Assembly: GCF_032484785.1 (NCBI RefSeq)
Contig: NZ_JAUETR010000002.1
Location: forward strand, 124,001 to 188,000
Source: Bradyrhizobium sp. SZCCHNS1050
Lineage (GTDB): Bacteria > Pseudomonadota > Alphaproteobacteria > Rhizobiales > Xanthobacteraceae
DNA length: 64,000 bases
Reading direction: 5' to 3'
The position numbers and the translations under genes were made by a program. Positions 18,625 through 30,903 of the stretch are shown here, in pieces (position 1 is the first letter of the stretch; the number at the start of each line of letters is the position of its first letter). The notes beneath the pieces were generated by a model, which ran no database searches, was not told the DNA's origin, and saw only the letters and a program-made list of their open reading frames with translations.

Positions 18625-21339
18625 TCAGGCGGCGTCCGAGCGCGAACGGCGGCCGGATGAGGGATTGGCGCGCTGCGCAGCGAACAATTGCCGCACGTCG
18701 GCTGCGGGCTTCGGAGGGCTGAACAGATAGCCCTGCATCTCCGAGCAGCCGAGCCGCTTCAGCACCTGCCGCTGCGCCTCGGTCTCGACGCCCTCGGCGG
18801 TCGTCGACATCTTGCGGATGGCGGCGATGTTGACCACGGCCTGGACGATCGCCGCGGAACCCTCGCTCTCGGTGATGTCCTTGACGAAACAGCGGTCGAT
18901 CTTGATCTTGTCGAACGGAATGCGCTGGAGATAGCTGAGGCTCGAATAGCCGGTGCCGAAATCGTCGAGCGCGATGCGGACGCCGAGCGCGCGCAACTGG
19001 TGCAGGGTGTCGAGCGCGTCGTCGTCGCGGATCAGCACCGCTTCGGTGATCTCGAGCTCCAGCCGATGCGGCGGCAGGCCGGAGGTCGCAAGTGCATTGG
19101 CGACCTTGAGCGCCAGGGTGCCGCTCTTGAACTGCACCGGCGAGACGTTGACGGCGAGCCGGATGTCGTCCGGCCAGCTCACCGCCTCGGTGCAGGCGAC
19201 CTGGAGGACGCGTTCGCCGAGCAGGTTGATGAGGCCGGTGTCCTCGGCGATCGGAATGAACTCGGCCGGCGAGACGGCGCCGCGGGTCGGATGCCTCCAG
19301 CGCACCAGCGCCTCGCAACCGACGATGCGGTCGTCCTGCAGGCTCAGACAAGGCTGGTAGTAGACCTCGAGTCGATCGTCGGCCATGGCCTGGCGCAGGT
19401 CGACCTCGAGCTGGTGGCGCGCCTTGATCTGGGCGTCCATCTCGGGCTCGAAGAAGCGCCAGGTGCGGCGTCCCGCGGCCTTGGCGGCGTACATCGCCAG
19501 ATCGGCGTTCTTCATGATCTGGTCGAGATCGGTGCCGTGCTCGGGGATCAACGCCACGCCGATCGAGGCGTCGGCGGTGAGCTGATGGCCGAGGCAGTCA
19601 CGCGGAGCGCGGATCGCGCCGAGAATATCCTCGATCAGCTGTTCGACATCCTCCCGGTTGCGGATCGCCGTCTGGACCACGGCGAACTCGTCGCCGCCAA
19701 GGCGGGCGACGAACCCCGCGGTGCCGACACAGGCGCTCAGGCTCGCCGCGACGGATTTCAACAGCTCGTCGCCGATGAGGTGGCCGAGCGAATCGTTGAC
19801 GCCTTTGAACTCGTCGATGTCGATGTAGTGCAGCGCGAGGCGCCGGCCTTGGGGGACGCCGATCAGCTCCTCCTTGAGGCGTTCGTGGAACAGGGTGCGG
19901 TTCGGCAGATCCGTCAGGGCGTCGTAGTGCGCCAGATGCGTGATCTGCTCCTCGGACCGTTTGCGCTCGGTAATGTCCTCGTGGGTGGCGAGCCAGCCGC
20001 CGCCCGCGATCGGCTCGTTGACGATCTGGATCCAGCGACCGTCCGTGGTCTCGATGATCTGCGAGGTCTTGCGGCCGATGTCGCGCAGCACCGCATCGGC
20101 ATATTCGACGTCGTCGCCCGCCAGCGAGCCGGTGGCCTTGCGGTGCGCGATCAGCGCGCGAAACGTGCAGCCTGGTTTCACGACGTCGGCAGACAGGCCG
20201 TACATGTCGACGTAGCGCTGGTTGCTGATGACCAGGCGCTCCGATGCATCGAACAGCAAGAGGCCCTGGGTCATGTTGTTGACGGCCTTGTCGAGCCGTT
20301 CCTTCTCCAGCGTCAAGCGGCGGCTGGAGGCGTCGTGGTCGCTGATCAGCCGGCGCACCACGACGTAAAGCATGCCGGCGATCAGCAGCACCGACGTCAC
20401 GCCGACGGCGATCAGGAAGCGCATCTGCTCGCGCCAGTCGGCGAGCGCCGCCGAGACCGTCGTCGTCGCAGTCACGATCAAGGGATAGCTCGTCAGCCGG
20501 TGCGATGCGCCGATGCGGTGCTCGCCGTCGACGGGGCTGCTGAAAATGCCCGTGGTGTTGCCATCGCCGGCCAGGATCTGGCGGAAGATCGGCGCGTTCT
20601 TGTAGTTCTGGTTCTGCATGCCCTCATGGCGTGGATGGCGGGCCAGAAGGGTTCCGTCGCGATGCATCATCGAGATCGCCGCGTCGGGACCGAGCGCGAC
20701 CGAGGCGAAGAACCGCTCGACATTGATGGGTTCGAGACTGCGGCTGATGATGCCCAGGAACTCGCCGTTGGGACTGGTCAGTTTCAGGGCAATGACTGCG
20801 ACATATGTGCCGGTGATCCGGCCCACCACCGGTTCGATCAGCAGTTGCGGCGCGGTCGGATCGGATTTCAGCCGCTTGAAGAAGGTGCGATCGGCAATGT
20901 TGACGGGCGGCACCGGCCAGGCCGCTCCGGAGTTGATCAGGTTGCCGTCGGAGTCGAAGATGTTCAAACCGCCGACATAGGTCACCGCGCTCAGCTTGTC
21001 CTTCAGCATGGCATTGACGGCGGCGCTTCCCATCTGCTCCTTGAAGCGGGCGCCGCTGTCGATGTGGTTCTGTCGGACGTAGTTGGCGAGATCGCGCTGG
21101 ATCGCGCCGAGATCCTCCATCTGCTGATCGAAATGGCGCGCCAGCAGGAGGACGGTGTTCTCCAGCTCGCGCGTCGCGCTGTTCAGCGCGCGTTCCCGGA
21201 AACTGTCGGCCATGATGGTCGTACCGATCGCGATGGCTGCAATCAGCACGAGGCCTCCGCCGACCAGCCAGCGGATCGGTCCACCGCGGTCGGTCGAAGC
21301 TCTGAGGGCATTCCCTGGACTGGTGGTATCGGTCGTCAT
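18625..21339 (-). CDS. Membrane GGDEF-EAL protein with Cache-like sensor and PAS domain
   Basis: 904 aa. An N-terminal membrane helix (IRWLVGGGLVLIAAIAIGTT) and a second helix near residue 310-330 bound a periplasmic Cache-like sensor. A PAS domain (GLLLFDASERLVISNQRYV), a GGDEF domain with intact RLGGDEFAVV, and an EAL domain follow. The EAL active-site pieces CEALVRWRHP, VNVSPVQF, LEITEAVL, LDDFGTGYSS, KIDRCFV and AEGVET are all present. It can therefore be proposed both to make and to degrade c-di-GMP in response to an external signal. It lies at the end of the block between moeA and moaC. ATG 21339 is the natural start. Confidence 0.93.
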   Translation of the reverse strand: MTTDTTSPGNALRASTDRGGPIRWLVGGGLVLIAAIAIGTTIMADSFRERALNSATRELENTVLLLARHFDQQMEDLGAIQRDLANYVRQNHIDSGARFKEQMGSAAVNAMLKDKLSAVTYVGGLNIFDSDGNLINSGAAWPVPPVNIADRTFFKRLKSDPTAPQLLIEPVVGRITGTYVAVIALKLTSPNGEFLGIISRSLEPINVERFFASVALGPDAAISMMHRDGTLLARHPRHEGMQNQNYKNAPIFRQILAGDGNTTGIFSSPVDGEHRIGASHRLTSYPLIVTATTTVSAALADWREQMRFLIAVGVTSVLLIAGMLYVVVRRLISDHDASSRRLTLEKERLDKAVNNMTQGLLLFDASERLVISNQRYVDMYGLSADVVKPGCTFRALIAHRKATGSLAGDDVEYADAVLRDIGRKTSQIIETTDGRWIQIVNEPIAGGGWLATHEDITERKRSEEQITHLAHYDALTDLPNRTLFHERLKEELIGVPQGRRLALHYIDIDEFKGVNDSLGHLIGDELLKSVAASLSACVGTAGFVARLGGDEFAVVQTAIRNREDVEQLIEDILGAIRAPRDCLGHQLTADASIGVALIPEHGTDLDQIMKNADLAMYAAKAAGRRTWRFFEPEMDAQIKARHQLEVDLRQAMADDRLEVYYQPCLSLQDDRIVGCEALVRWRHPTRGAVSPAEFIPIAEDTGLINLLGERVLQVACTEAVSWPDDIRLAVNVSPVQFKSGTLALKVANALATSGLPPHRLELEITEAVLIRDDDALDTLHQLRALGVRIALDDFGTGYSSLSYLQRIPFDKIKIDRCFVKDITESEGSAAIVQAVVNIAAIRKMSTTAEGVETEAQRQVLKRLGCSEMQGYLFSPPKPAADVRQLFAAQRANPSSGRRSRSDAA

Positions 21340-21490
21340 CGGTCCTGAATACGCTTGCGATCGGCGCTTCGGGATGGACCGCTACGATGTCCCTCCCACA
21401 ACCATTGCTATCGGTCCGCGATGGAAGTGAGGTTAGGAAGTTGAGTTAGCGAACAATTAATTCGAAGTTGTATTTGGCTTGGTAATCTCT

Positions 21491-21985
21491 TCAGGCGCGA
21501 TAGTGCCCGGACTTGCCGCCGATCTTTTCGGTCAAGCGGATACCTTCGATGCGTACGCCGCGCTCGGCCGCCTTGATCATGTCGTAAATGGTCAGGCAGG
21601 CGACGGACACGGCCGTCAGGGCTTCCATCTCCACGCCGGTCGGCCCGGTCACCTTGACGGTGGCGCTGACGAGGCAGCCGGGTAGCGCGGCATCGGGCGT
21701 GATGTCGACGGAGACCTTGGACAGCGCCAGCGGGTGGCACAGAGGAATCAGCTCGGAGGTCCGCTTGGCGGCCATGATGCCTGCGATGCGGGCAGTTCCG
21801 AGCACGTCACCTTTTTTGGCGTTGCCGGACAGGATGAGCTCGAGCGTCGCCGGGCTCATGACGACGCGGCCCTCGGCGGTCGCGGTTCGCTCGGTCGCGG
21901 CCTTGTCCGACACGTCGACCATGCGGGCTTCGCCGCGGGCGTCGATGTGGGTGAGGGCGGGAGCGTCGGGCGACTTGTCGGACAT
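21491..21985 (-). CDS. moaC: Cyclic pyranopterin monophosphate synthase accessory protein MoaC
   Basis: 164 aa, normal family length. It makes cyclic pyranopterin monophosphate in the first stage of molybdenum cofactor synthesis. Visible are [38 protein letters not shown] (substrate pocket with the conserved Lys-Arg-Thr and Cys-His-Pro) and [19 protein letters not shown]. The ATG at 21985 starts two bases after the trpC stop; a GTG at 21991 overlapping that stop is an alternative. It is co-transcribed with trpC and would normally be followed by moeA; the accessory block begins instead. Confidence 0.95.
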   Translation of the reverse strand: MSDKSPDAPALTHIDARGEARMVDVSDKAATERTATAEGRVVMSPATLELILSGNAKKGDVLGTARIAGIMAAKRTSELIPLCHPLALSKVSVDITPDAALPGCLVSATVKVTGPTGVEMEALTAVSVACLTIYDMIKAAERGVRIEGIRLTEKIGGKSGHYRA

Positions 21986-21987
21986 GG

Positions 21988-22806
<819 letters not shown>

Positions 22807-22822
22807 GGCACGCTCCGGTGGA

Positions 22823-23836
22823 TCAGCTGTTGGAGACCTCGATCAGCTGCTTCAGCCGCGCCGCTGCGGCGCCGCTGTCGAGCGAATCCCGGCCGATTGC
22901 GACGCCTTCCTTCAGCGTCTTGGCGCGGCCGGAAACGACCAGCGCCGCCGCGGCGTTCAGCAGCGCCACGTCGCGATAGGGGCTCGGCAGGCCGTCCAGG
23001 ACGCTCTGCAGGGCCACCGCGTTGGCTTCGGCGTCGCCGCCCTTCAGACCGTCGCTGCCGCACAGGCCAAGCCCGGCCTCTTCGGGCGTGACCTCGAAGG
23101 TGCGGATATGACCGTTCTCCAGCGCGGCGACAAAGGTCGGGCCGGTCAAGGTGATCTCGTCGAGCCCGTCGGAGCCGTGCACGACCCAGGCGGCCTCCGA
23201 GCCGAGATTCTTCAACACGTGGGCCAACGGCTCGACCCATTGCCGCGAGAACACGCCGACCATCTGGCGCCTGACGCCGGCCGGATTGGACAGGGGACCG
23301 AGCAGATTGAAGATCGTGCGGGTGGCGAGCTCGACCCGGGTCGGCCCGACGTTCTTCATCGCCGGATGATGCGCGGGCGCGAACATGAAGCCGATGCCGG
23401 CCTCGCGCACGCAGCGCCCGACCTGGTCCGGCTTCAGGTCGATCTTGACGCCGAGCGCGGCGAGCACGTCGGCGGCGCCGGAGCGGGACGACAGTGCGCG
23501 GTTGCCGTGTTTGGCGACCGGCACGCCGGCGCCGGCCACGATGAAGGAGGCGCAGGTCGAGACGTTGACCGAGCCGGAGCCGTCACCGCCGGTGCCGACG
23601 ATGTCGACCGCGCTCGCCGGCGCATCGACGCGCAGCATCTTCGCCCGCATCACGCTGACGGCGCCGGTGATCTCCTCGACCGTCTCGCCGCGCACGCGCA
23701 GCGCCATCAGCAGCGCGCCCATCTGCGACGGCGTCGCCTCGCCCGACATCATGCTGTCGAAGGCGGACGCCGCCTCCTCGCGGGACAGCGGCGCGCCGGT
23801 CGCCACCTTGCCAATGATCGACTTGAGATCGTCCAT
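22823..23836 (-). CDS. trpD: Anthranilate phosphoribosyltransferase
   Basis: 337 aa. It transfers phosphoribose to anthranilate. [18 protein letters not shown] is the PRPP-binding loop; [21 protein letters not shown] and [12 protein letters not shown] are family blocks. ATG 23836 ([14 protein letters not shown]) is preferred over 23854, which would add six residues. It follows ppiD by 22 bp. No trpE or trpG lies in the window, so the pathway is split. Confidence 0.96.
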   Translation of the reverse strand: MDDLKSIIGKVATGAPLSREEAASAFDSMMSGEATPSQMGALLMALRVRGETVEEITGAVSVMRAKMLRVDAPASAVDIVGTGGDGSGSVNVSTCASFIVAGAGVPVAKHGNRALSSRSGAADVLAALGVKIDLKPDQVGRCVREAGIGFMFAPAHHPAMKNVGPTRVELATRTIFNLLGPLSNPAGVRRQMVGVFSRQWVEPLAHVLKNLGSEAAWVVHGSDGLDEITLTGPTFVAALENGHIRTFEVTPEEAGLGLCGSDGLKGGDAEANAVALQSVLDGLPSPYRDVALLNAAAALVVSGRAKTLKEGVAIGRDSLDSGAAAARLKQLIEVSNS

Positions 23837-23858
23837 CACGCGTGCCCCTAGCAAACCG

Positions 23859-25766
23859 TCACTGATTGTTGCCGCCGACCACCTGGGCCACCGCAGCCTC
23901 GTTGATCGTCGTCCCGATGTCCTTCTCGAGCTTCATGACATAGGCCGTGCCTTGCTCGTCGGCGAGCGCGCGCTGCAACTGGTCCTTCAGCTTCTTGGTA
24001 TCTTCGGACGCGAGGTCGACCTTAGGCTCGATGATGTCGGTGACACGGAACACAATCCACCGCCGGCCGCCATCAGCCTCGGTCTGGCCGACGCCGTCCT
24101 TTGCCGTGCGGAATGCGGCGGTGATCGCGCCGGTGGGGACGCCGGGCACCGAGGCGTCGCGCTTGAACGCACTGGCCGCCCCGACCTTCACGCCGAGCGA
24201 TGCCGCCTCGTCGGCGAGCTTGCCGCCCTCGCTGAGCTTCTTGACCAGCTCGGTGGCCTTCGCGCGCAGCTTGGTGGCGACCTCGTCATCGCGCCAGCGC
24301 GCGGCGACCTGATCCTTGACCTCGTCGAGGGGGCGATCGCGCGGCGGGGTGATGCCGAGAACCTCGAACCAGACATAGCCGCCGCGGAACGAGATCGGCT
24401 CGTTGTCGACACCGACATCGCTGGTGAAGGCCTGCGCAACGACATCGAGGCCAAGCGGGATGTTCGAAACGGGCTGGCCGTTGGGTTGCTTGCCGGACCT
24501 GTCGACGGCTTCGAGCGTGATGGCATTGAGACCGAGCTTCTTGGCTGCCTCGGCGACGCTGGCGCCACCGCCGCGCTCGTCTTCCATCTTGTCACGAAGA
24601 TTGGCGACTTGCGACTTGGCGCGGTCGGCTGCGATCTCCTTCTTGATGTCGGCAGCGACGCTCTCATATTCGGGCTGCTGGCCCGGCTGAATCGCGCTGA
24701 CCTTGACCAGCGCCACGTTGAATGCGCCCTTGACCGGCTGGCTGACCTCGCCGGTCGGCAGCGAGAAGGCGGTATCGGCAACGACAGGGTCGAGAATCGC
24801 CGATTTCGTCACCAGACCGAGATCGAGATCGGCCGGGTTGAGGTTGCGCTCCTTGGCGAGCTCGTCGAACGTGACTTCACCCGCGGCGATCCGGGCGCGC
24901 GCCGCCTGTGCCTCCTCCATGGTGGGGAAGGTCATCTGCTGGACCTGGCGCTTCTCCGGCGTGCCCATCAGCGCCTTGCGCTGGTCGAACAGCTTCCTGG
25001 CGTCCTCGTCAGAAACGTCGGTCGACTTGCCGATCTCTTCGGGCGTCACCACGACGAAGGAGATCTTGCGATATTCCGGCGCCTTGAACTGGGCTTTGTG
25101 CTCTTCGAAATAGGACGCGAGAACCTCGGGCGAGGGCGCATCGATGGTGCCGGCCTGCGCCGCGTCGAGCTTGACGTAATCGATCGAGCGCTGCTCGTTC
25201 TGGAAGCGGCCGAGCGCCTCGAGCATCGTGTTGGACGGCTCCAGCCCGGCCGCGATCGTGCCGGTGATCTGCCGCCGCAGCGACTGTCGGCGCTGGTCAG
25301 CCAGGTAGCGCTGCTCGGTGAAGCCGAAATTGCGGATGATGGCCTGGAAGCGCTGCGGGTCGAACGCCCCGTTCGGGCCCTTGAAGTTGGGATCGCTGAG
25401 GATCACCCGCATGGTCTCCGCATCGGACTGGGCGAGACCGAGACGGCGAGCCTGCTCATCGAGGGCGGCTTCCGCAATCGTCTGCTGCAGCACGGAGCGG
25501 TCGAGCCCGAACATGCGGGCCTGCTCGGTGGTCAGCGGACGACCGAGCTGGCGGCCGATCTGCTGCAGCCGGTCGGTATAGATCTGCCGGAACTCGTTGA
25601 CCGAGATCTCCGTGCGTCCCACGGTTGCAGCCGTCGACTGCCCGAAGCCGCGGAAGATGTCGGCGATGCCCCAGATGCCGAAACTGACGATCAAAACGCC
25701 CATGACCACCGCCATGATGGTCTTGCCGAGCCAGTTTGATGAGGCCTTGCGTAATCCTCGAAGCAT
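23859..25766 (-). CDS. ppiD: PpiD/SurA-type periplasmic folding chaperone
   Basis: 635 aa. A single N-terminal membrane anchor ([20 protein letters not shown]) is followed by a SurA-N-like chaperone region (residues about 40-180). A parvulin-like peptidyl-prolyl isomerase region comes next, with [20 protein letters not shown] and [20 protein letters not shown], and then a long C-terminal helical region. The parvulin core looks degenerate, as is usual in PpiD. It assists folding of secreted proteins at the Sec exit. ATG 25766 ([15 protein letters not shown]) fits homologues; the frame extends upstream without conservation. It heads the trpD-trpC-moaC operon and is divergent from tpiA. Confidence 0.9.
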   Translation of the reverse strand: MLRGLRKASSNWLGKTIMAVVMGVLIVSFGIWGIADIFRGFGQSTAATVGRTEISVNEFRQIYTDRLQQIGRQLGRPLTTEQARMFGLDRSVLQQTIAEAALDEQARRLGLAQSDAETMRVILSDPNFKGPNGAFDPQRFQAIIRNFGFTEQRYLADQRRQSLRRQITGTIAAGLEPSNTMLEALGRFQNEQRSIDYVKLDAAQAGTIDAPSPEVLASYFEEHKAQFKAPEYRKISFVVVTPEEIGKSTDVSDEDARKLFDQRKALMGTPEKRQVQQMTFPTMEEAQAARARIAAGEVTFDELAKERNLNPADLDLGLVTKSAILDPVVADTAFSLPTGEVSQPVKGAFNVALVKVSAIQPGQQPEYESVAADIKKEIAADRAKSQVANLRDKMEDERGGGASVAEAAKKLGLNAITLEAVDRSGKQPNGQPVSNIPLGLDVVAQAFTSDVGVDNEPISFRGGYVWFEVLGITPPRDRPLDEVKDQVAARWRDDEVATKLRAKATELVKKLSEGGKLADEAASLGVKVGAASAFKRDASVPGVPTGAITAAFRTAKDGVGQTEADGGRRWIVFRVTDIIEPKVDLASEDTKKLKDQLQRALADEQGTAYVMKLEKDIGTTINEAAVAQVVGGNNQ

Positions 25767-25988
25767 GGGTCCAGTCTGTCTGCAGGAAAAAGGATGAAGA
25801 GGCCGCGCCTTAAAGCAGATTCCGCAAAAGGCCGTCACCGAGTTGAAACGGCTTATAAAGAGGCGGCCGCCCGGTCGCAACCTCGGCCCTGAGGCCGATT
25901 GAAGCGGTGGGAAGACGGCTCCCGCTCTGGTGCTCGTCGAAGGGCTCTGCTAGCCGATGTCCGTCACAACATTTGCTGGAATCCCGCC

Positions 25989-26744
25989 ATGACCGACCGC
26001 ATCCGGCCGCTGATCGCCGGCAATTGGAAAATGAACGGCCTGAAGGCCTCGACCGCCGAGTTCGACGCCATGCTGGCCGGAGCCGCCGAGGTCACCGGAA
26101 AGGCCGACCTGCTGGTCTGTCCTCCCGCCACCCTGGTGGCAGGCTTCGCCGAGAGGGCGCGCGGCTCCCGCGCGATCGCGGTCGGCGCTCAGGATTGCCA
26201 CCCCAAGGCGTCGGGAGCCCATACAGGGGACGTTTCGGCGGAGATGCTGGCCGATGCTGGCGCCACCGCCATCATCGTCGGCCATTCCGAGCGGCGCGCC
26301 GATCATGGCGAAAGCGATGTTGTGGTGCACCAGAAGACCGAGGCGGTGTGGCGCGCCGGGCTGGTCGCGATCGTTTGCGTCGGCGAAACCCAGCAGCAGC
26401 GCGATGCAGGGCAGACGCTCGACATCCTGCGCGGCCAGCTCAACCTCAGCCTGCCGCAGGAATCACGGGCCGGCAACCTGGTCGTGGCCTATGAGCCGGT
26501 TTGGGCGATCGGCACCGGCCTGACCCCGACTGCCAAGGATGTCGAGCAGATTCATGCCTTTATCAGAGAGCTGCTGATCGATCGCTTCAAGCAGGAGGGA
26601 GCGCGGACGCGCATCCTCTATGGCGGCTCGGTGAAGCCCTCCAATGCGGCCGAGCTGATGGCGGTCGCGAATGTCAACGGCGCGTTGGTCGGCGGCGCCA
26701 GCCTGAAAGCCTCAGACTTTCTCGCCATTGCGAAGGGCTGTTGA
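25989..26744 (+). CDS. tpiA: Triosephosphate isomerase
   Basis: 251 aa. It interconverts dihydroxyacetone phosphate and glyceraldehyde-3-phosphate. It has AGNWKMNG (Lys), [12 protein letters not shown] (catalytic His), [17 protein letters not shown] (catalytic Glu and lid loop) and [16 protein letters not shown] (phosphate loop). ATG 25989 gives the standard N-terminus. It is divergent from ppiD across 222 bp; the following gene is convergent, so it is probably a single-gene unit. Confidence 0.97.
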   Translation: MTDRIRPLIAGNWKMNGLKASTAEFDAMLAGAAEVTGKADLLVCPPATLVAGFAERARGSRAIAVGAQDCHPKASGAHTGDVSAEMLADAGATAIIVGHSERRADHGESDVVVHQKTEAVWRAGLVAIVCVGETQQQRDAGQTLDILRGQLNLSLPQESRAGNLVVAYEPVWAIGTGLTPTAKDVEQIHAFIRELLIDRFKQEGARTRILYGGSVKPSNAAELMAVANVNGALVGGASLKASDFLAIAKGC

Positions 26745-26771
26745 GAAGCAACGTGAGCGAAAGCGCACGCC

Positions 26772-27299
26772 TTAGTCCGCCTGTTCGATTCGCTTCCAAT
26801 AGATCTTCGTGCCGGTAAGGCCGCCATGCGGCTTCAAGGCATAGTCCGGAATGGTTCCGCTCAGCTGGAAGCCGACGCTTTCATAAAGCCGTGAGGCGCC
26901 CCCATCCTCGGCGGTATCGAGGACCAGCATCGTCCGACCGTGCGCGCGGGCGAGGTTTTCGGCCGCGCGCAGCAGCGCGGTCGCGATTCCGCGTTTGCGG
27001 TGGCTGATGCGCGTCATCATCTTTGCGATCTCGGCGCGGTGCGGCTGGTTCGGCGGCAGCTTCAGCTGCAACGTGACGGTCGCAATCACATCCTCGCCGT
27101 CGAAGGCGCCAAGAACGGCTCGTTCGCCGCGCGCCGCGGCCGAAAGCGATTCCCGCCAAAAGGCGTCGGCATCCTCCTCGCGAAGCGGGTGCATGAAACT
27201 GACCGAACCACCATCGGCGACCGTCTCGATCAGCATTGCGCGAAGCGCGCTTCGCACGACCGGTGTGTCCGATAGGGATGCAATTCGAATCGCGGACAT
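26772..27299 (-). CDS. GNAT-family N-acetyltransferase
   Basis: 175 aa. The GNAT core shows VTLQLKLPPNQPHRAEIAKM, the acetyl-CoA loop RISHRKRGIATALLRAAEN and the C-terminal DGGASRLYESVGFQLSG. The ATG at 27299 lies just after the stop of the XRE-cupin gene (TGAGAATG), so the two are translationally coupled. The acceptor is unknown. Pairing of an XRE-cupin regulator with a GNAT is a recurring arrangement, often thought to be detoxification of an amine. Confidence 0.85.
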   Translation of the reverse strand: MSAIRIASLSDTPVVRSALRAMLIETVADGGSVSFMHPLREEDADAFWRESLSAAARGERAVLGAFDGEDVIATVTLQLKLPPNQPHRAEIAKMMTRISHRKRGIATALLRAAENLARAHGRTMLVLDTAEDGGASRLYESVGFQLSGTIPDYALKPHGGLTGTKIYWKRIEQAD

Positions 27300-27301
27300 T
27301 C

Positions 27302-27868
27302 TCAACTCCGGGCAAGCGCCACGACATAGACGCAGGGTGCGTCCGACTCGTTGGCAAAGGTGGTGTCGATCGGTGGGCCGAAGCCGAGGCAGTCGCCGGG
27401 GCCGAGGACGTGGCGTTCCGCGCCTTCCGTGATGGTCAATTGCCCGCTCTGCACCCAGAGAAGCTGGCGGATGTGGATGTATGAGGAGGCCGGCAAGGTC
27501 ACGCTGCGGTGCGCCGGCATCTCGACGGTCACCAACTCGATCGGATGATCCGGCCTGAGAAAGACCTGGCGCCGGACATAGCCCGTGTCCGGATCGCGCC
27601 AGACCGGCTGCTCGGCCGCCTTGGACAGGCGCTCCGACTGGGCCTCGGCTCGGAGCATCAAGCCGGCCAGCGTGAGATCGAACGCGCTTGCCAGCTTGAC
27701 CAGGATGACCGCCGTCGGGCTGACCTCGGCGCGCTCGATCTTACTGATGGTGGCCTTTGACACTCCCGAGCGCTCGGCAAGGTCGGCCAGCGACCAGCCG
27801 CGGCTGTCCCGTTCCAGCAGCAGGCGGCGCGCCAGCCGCTGGCTGAAGTCGTCTATTATTTGATCCAT
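27302..27868 (-). CDS. XRE-family transcription regulator with C-terminal cupin
   Basis: 188 aa. The N-terminal helix-turn-helix is SLADLAERSGVSKATISKIE. The C-terminal half is a cupin (SYIHIRQLLWVQSGQLTITE, then LGPGDCLGFGPPIDTTF), likely the effector domain. It probably controls itself and the downstream acetyltransferase. ATG 27868 lies inside an AT-rich stretch flanked by the inverted repeat TCTATTATT / AATAGTAGA, a candidate autoregulatory site. Confidence 0.88.
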   Translation of the reverse strand: MDQIIDDFSQRLARRLLLERDSRGWSLADLAERSGVSKATISKIERAEVSPTAVILVKLASAFDLTLAGLMLRAEAQSERLSKAAEQPVWRDPDTGYVRRQVFLRPDHPIELVTVEMPAHRSVTLPASSYIHIRQLLWVQSGQLTITEGAERHVLGPGDCLGFGPPIDTTFANESDAPCVYVVALARS

Positions 27869-27885
27869 ATGTCTCTAATAGTAGA
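27852..27885 (-). promoter_or_regulatory. AT-rich inverted repeat spanning the XRE-cupin start
   Basis: TCTATTATT (27852-27860) and AATAGTAGA (27877-27885) are inverted copies with one mismatch, one on each side of the start codon at 27866-27868. The surrounding DNA is distinctly AT-rich for this genome. It is a plausible operator for the encoded regulator. Confidence 0.35.
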
Positions 27886-28078
27886 AAATGGATGGTCGGG
27901 CAAGCCTCGACGACGGGCGGCGCGGCAGCGCTTGTGAGAAGCGCGGCTGCGATTATCTGCGGGGTGGCGTTGCCCGACATGATCGTGTAACACCGCGCAA
28001 ATTTCCGAATAGCCCGCGAAGCTCTCGCGATCCCGGCCTCCGGCCGGGGCCTGCGAGGGCTTGTGACGGAAGGTCACC

Positions 28079-28462
28079 ATGCAGACTGTCTTGATCGTCA
28101 TCCACCTCATGATCGTCGCCGTCCTGATCGGCGCGGTGCTGTTGCAGAAGTCCGAAGGCGGCGGCCTCGGCATGGGCGGCGGCGCCGGCTTCATGTCGAG
28201 CCGCGGTACCGCAAACCTGCTGACGCGGACCACGGCGATTTTGGCGGTCGGCTTCTTCCTGACGAGCCTGCTGCTGACCTGGCTGGCTGGCTACGATCGC
28301 AAACCGACCTCGATTCTCGGCACCTTGCCTGGGCAGACTCAGTCAGGCGGCGCGAGCCCGGTGGCGCCGACCGGGGGCGGCGTGCTCGACCAGCTCAAGA
28401 AGGCCGACGAGCAGCAGGCTCCCGCGGCTCCGGCTGCGCCGCAGGCACCGCAATCGCAATAA
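28079..28462 (+). CDS. secG: Preprotein translocase subunit SecG
   Basis: 127 aa. Two membrane helices (LIVIHLMIVAVLIGAVLLQ and ILAVGFFLTSLLLTWLAG) flank the conserved loop SEGGGLGMGGGAGFMSSRG, the SecG signature. The C-terminal tail is Ala/Pro/Gln-rich (QQAPAAPAAPQAPQSQ), as in many alphaproteobacterial SecGs. It is part of the SecYEG channel. ATG 28079 is the clear start. The tpiA-secG-pyrG-kdsA-eno order of relatives is kept, with the XRE/GNAT pair inserted. Confidence 0.96.
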   Translation: MQTVLIVIHLMIVAVLIGAVLLQKSEGGGLGMGGGAGFMSSRGTANLLTRTTAILAVGFFLTSLLLTWLAGYDRKPTSILGTLPGQTQSGGASPVAPTGGGVLDQLKKADEQQAPAAPAAPQAPQSQ

Positions 28463-28510
28463 CGCGGATAAGCCATGCAGGAACGCAATTGGCGTCCTGC
28501 GTCATGAGGC

Positions 28511-28530
28511 GGTCTCAAGTTACTGAGACC
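28511..28530. terminator. Hairpin after secG
   Basis: GGTCTCA and TGAGACC pair perfectly around AGTTAC, 48 bp after the secG stop; ATTTT follows at 28536-28540. It could terminate secG or attenuate read-through into pyrG. Confidence 0.5.
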
Positions 28531-28623
28531 ATTCAGATTTTGAAGTAACCCACAGGCCCGCGACAGCGTTGCGGGCTGCAAGCGATTCGTTTTGGCGAAT
28601 CGAGCGCGCGGCATTAAAGGTAG

Positions 28624-30261
<1,638 letters not shown>

Positions 30262-30281
30262 CGGGCTCGTGGTGCCAAGTC

Positions 30282-30366
30282 CCGTCATTGCGAGCGGAGC
30301 GAAGCAATCCAGAGTCGCGGGCGTGACTCTGGGTTGCTTCGTCGCTGACGCTCCTCGCAACGACGG
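30282..30366. repeat. REP-like inverted repeat after pyrG
   Basis: The left arm CGTCATTGCGAGCGGAGCGA with GCAATCCAGAGTC pairs with GACTCTGGGTTGC and CGCTCCTCGCAACGACGG. The same CGTCATTGCGAG and AGCAATCCAGAGTC words recur at 39262-39379 and, worn, at 14757. It is located at a gene end and contains no ORF. Confidence 0.8.
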
Positions 30367-30459
30367 CCGAGGCGCGCAACGCGACCTTTGACGGCCGCGA
30401 CGATTGTTGCGACAACGCTCCCCGATCGCGCGAAGCCAGAAAAGATCAGGGAGGATCAG

Positions 30460-30786
30460 ATGATCTACGAGAGCCGCATCTATCGCTGCATTCCGGGCCG
30501 GCTGCCGGCGCTGCTGAAGCGTTTCGAAAACACGACGCTGAAGCTGTGGGAGAAGCACGGCATCCGCCCCGTGGGCTTCTTCACGACCCTGATCGGCGAA
30601 TCCAACCAGGAACTGACCTATTTCCTGGCCTGGGAATCGCTCGCCGAGCGCGAGACCAAGTGGACCAAGTTCATGTCCGATCCCGACTGGATCTCGGCGC
30701 GTGCCAAGAGCGAGGAGGACGGCCAGATCGTTGCCAACATCACCAGCCAGTTCCTGGTGCCGACGGCGTTCTCGGCGTTGAAATAG
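30460..30786 (+). CDS. NIPSNAP-family protein
   Basis: 108 aa dimeric alpha/beta-barrel-type protein. MIYESRIYRCIPGRLPALLK, the KLWEKHGIRPVGFF block and YFLAWESLAERETKW are typical of NIPSNAP proteins, whose bacterial function is unknown. The ATG at 30460 follows a strong AGGGAGG ribosome binding site; the upstream frame lies in the repeat. It sits alone between pyrG and kdsA. Confidence 0.88.
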   Translation: MIYESRIYRCIPGRLPALLKRFENTTLKLWEKHGIRPVGFFTTLIGESNQELTYFLAWESLAERETKWTKFMSDPDWISARAKSEEDGQIVANITSQFLVPTAFSALK

Positions 30787-30903
30787 AGCCCGCGGAGGGG
30801 CTGGGATGACCGATCCCCGCAACCCTGCTATTCGCAGGCAAACGCCGGTTGATCCGGCAGCCGGCGCTGGGCCATGGTCGCGCGCTCTCATGAGGATGAT
30901 GTC

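Noticed and set aside
18688..21348. 886-codon open frame antisense to the GGDEF-EAL gene
   Set aside because: Long open antisense frames arise from high-GC codon bias. This one has Asp/Arg/Val/His-rich shadow composition and no domain, while the opposite strand has a complete domain series.
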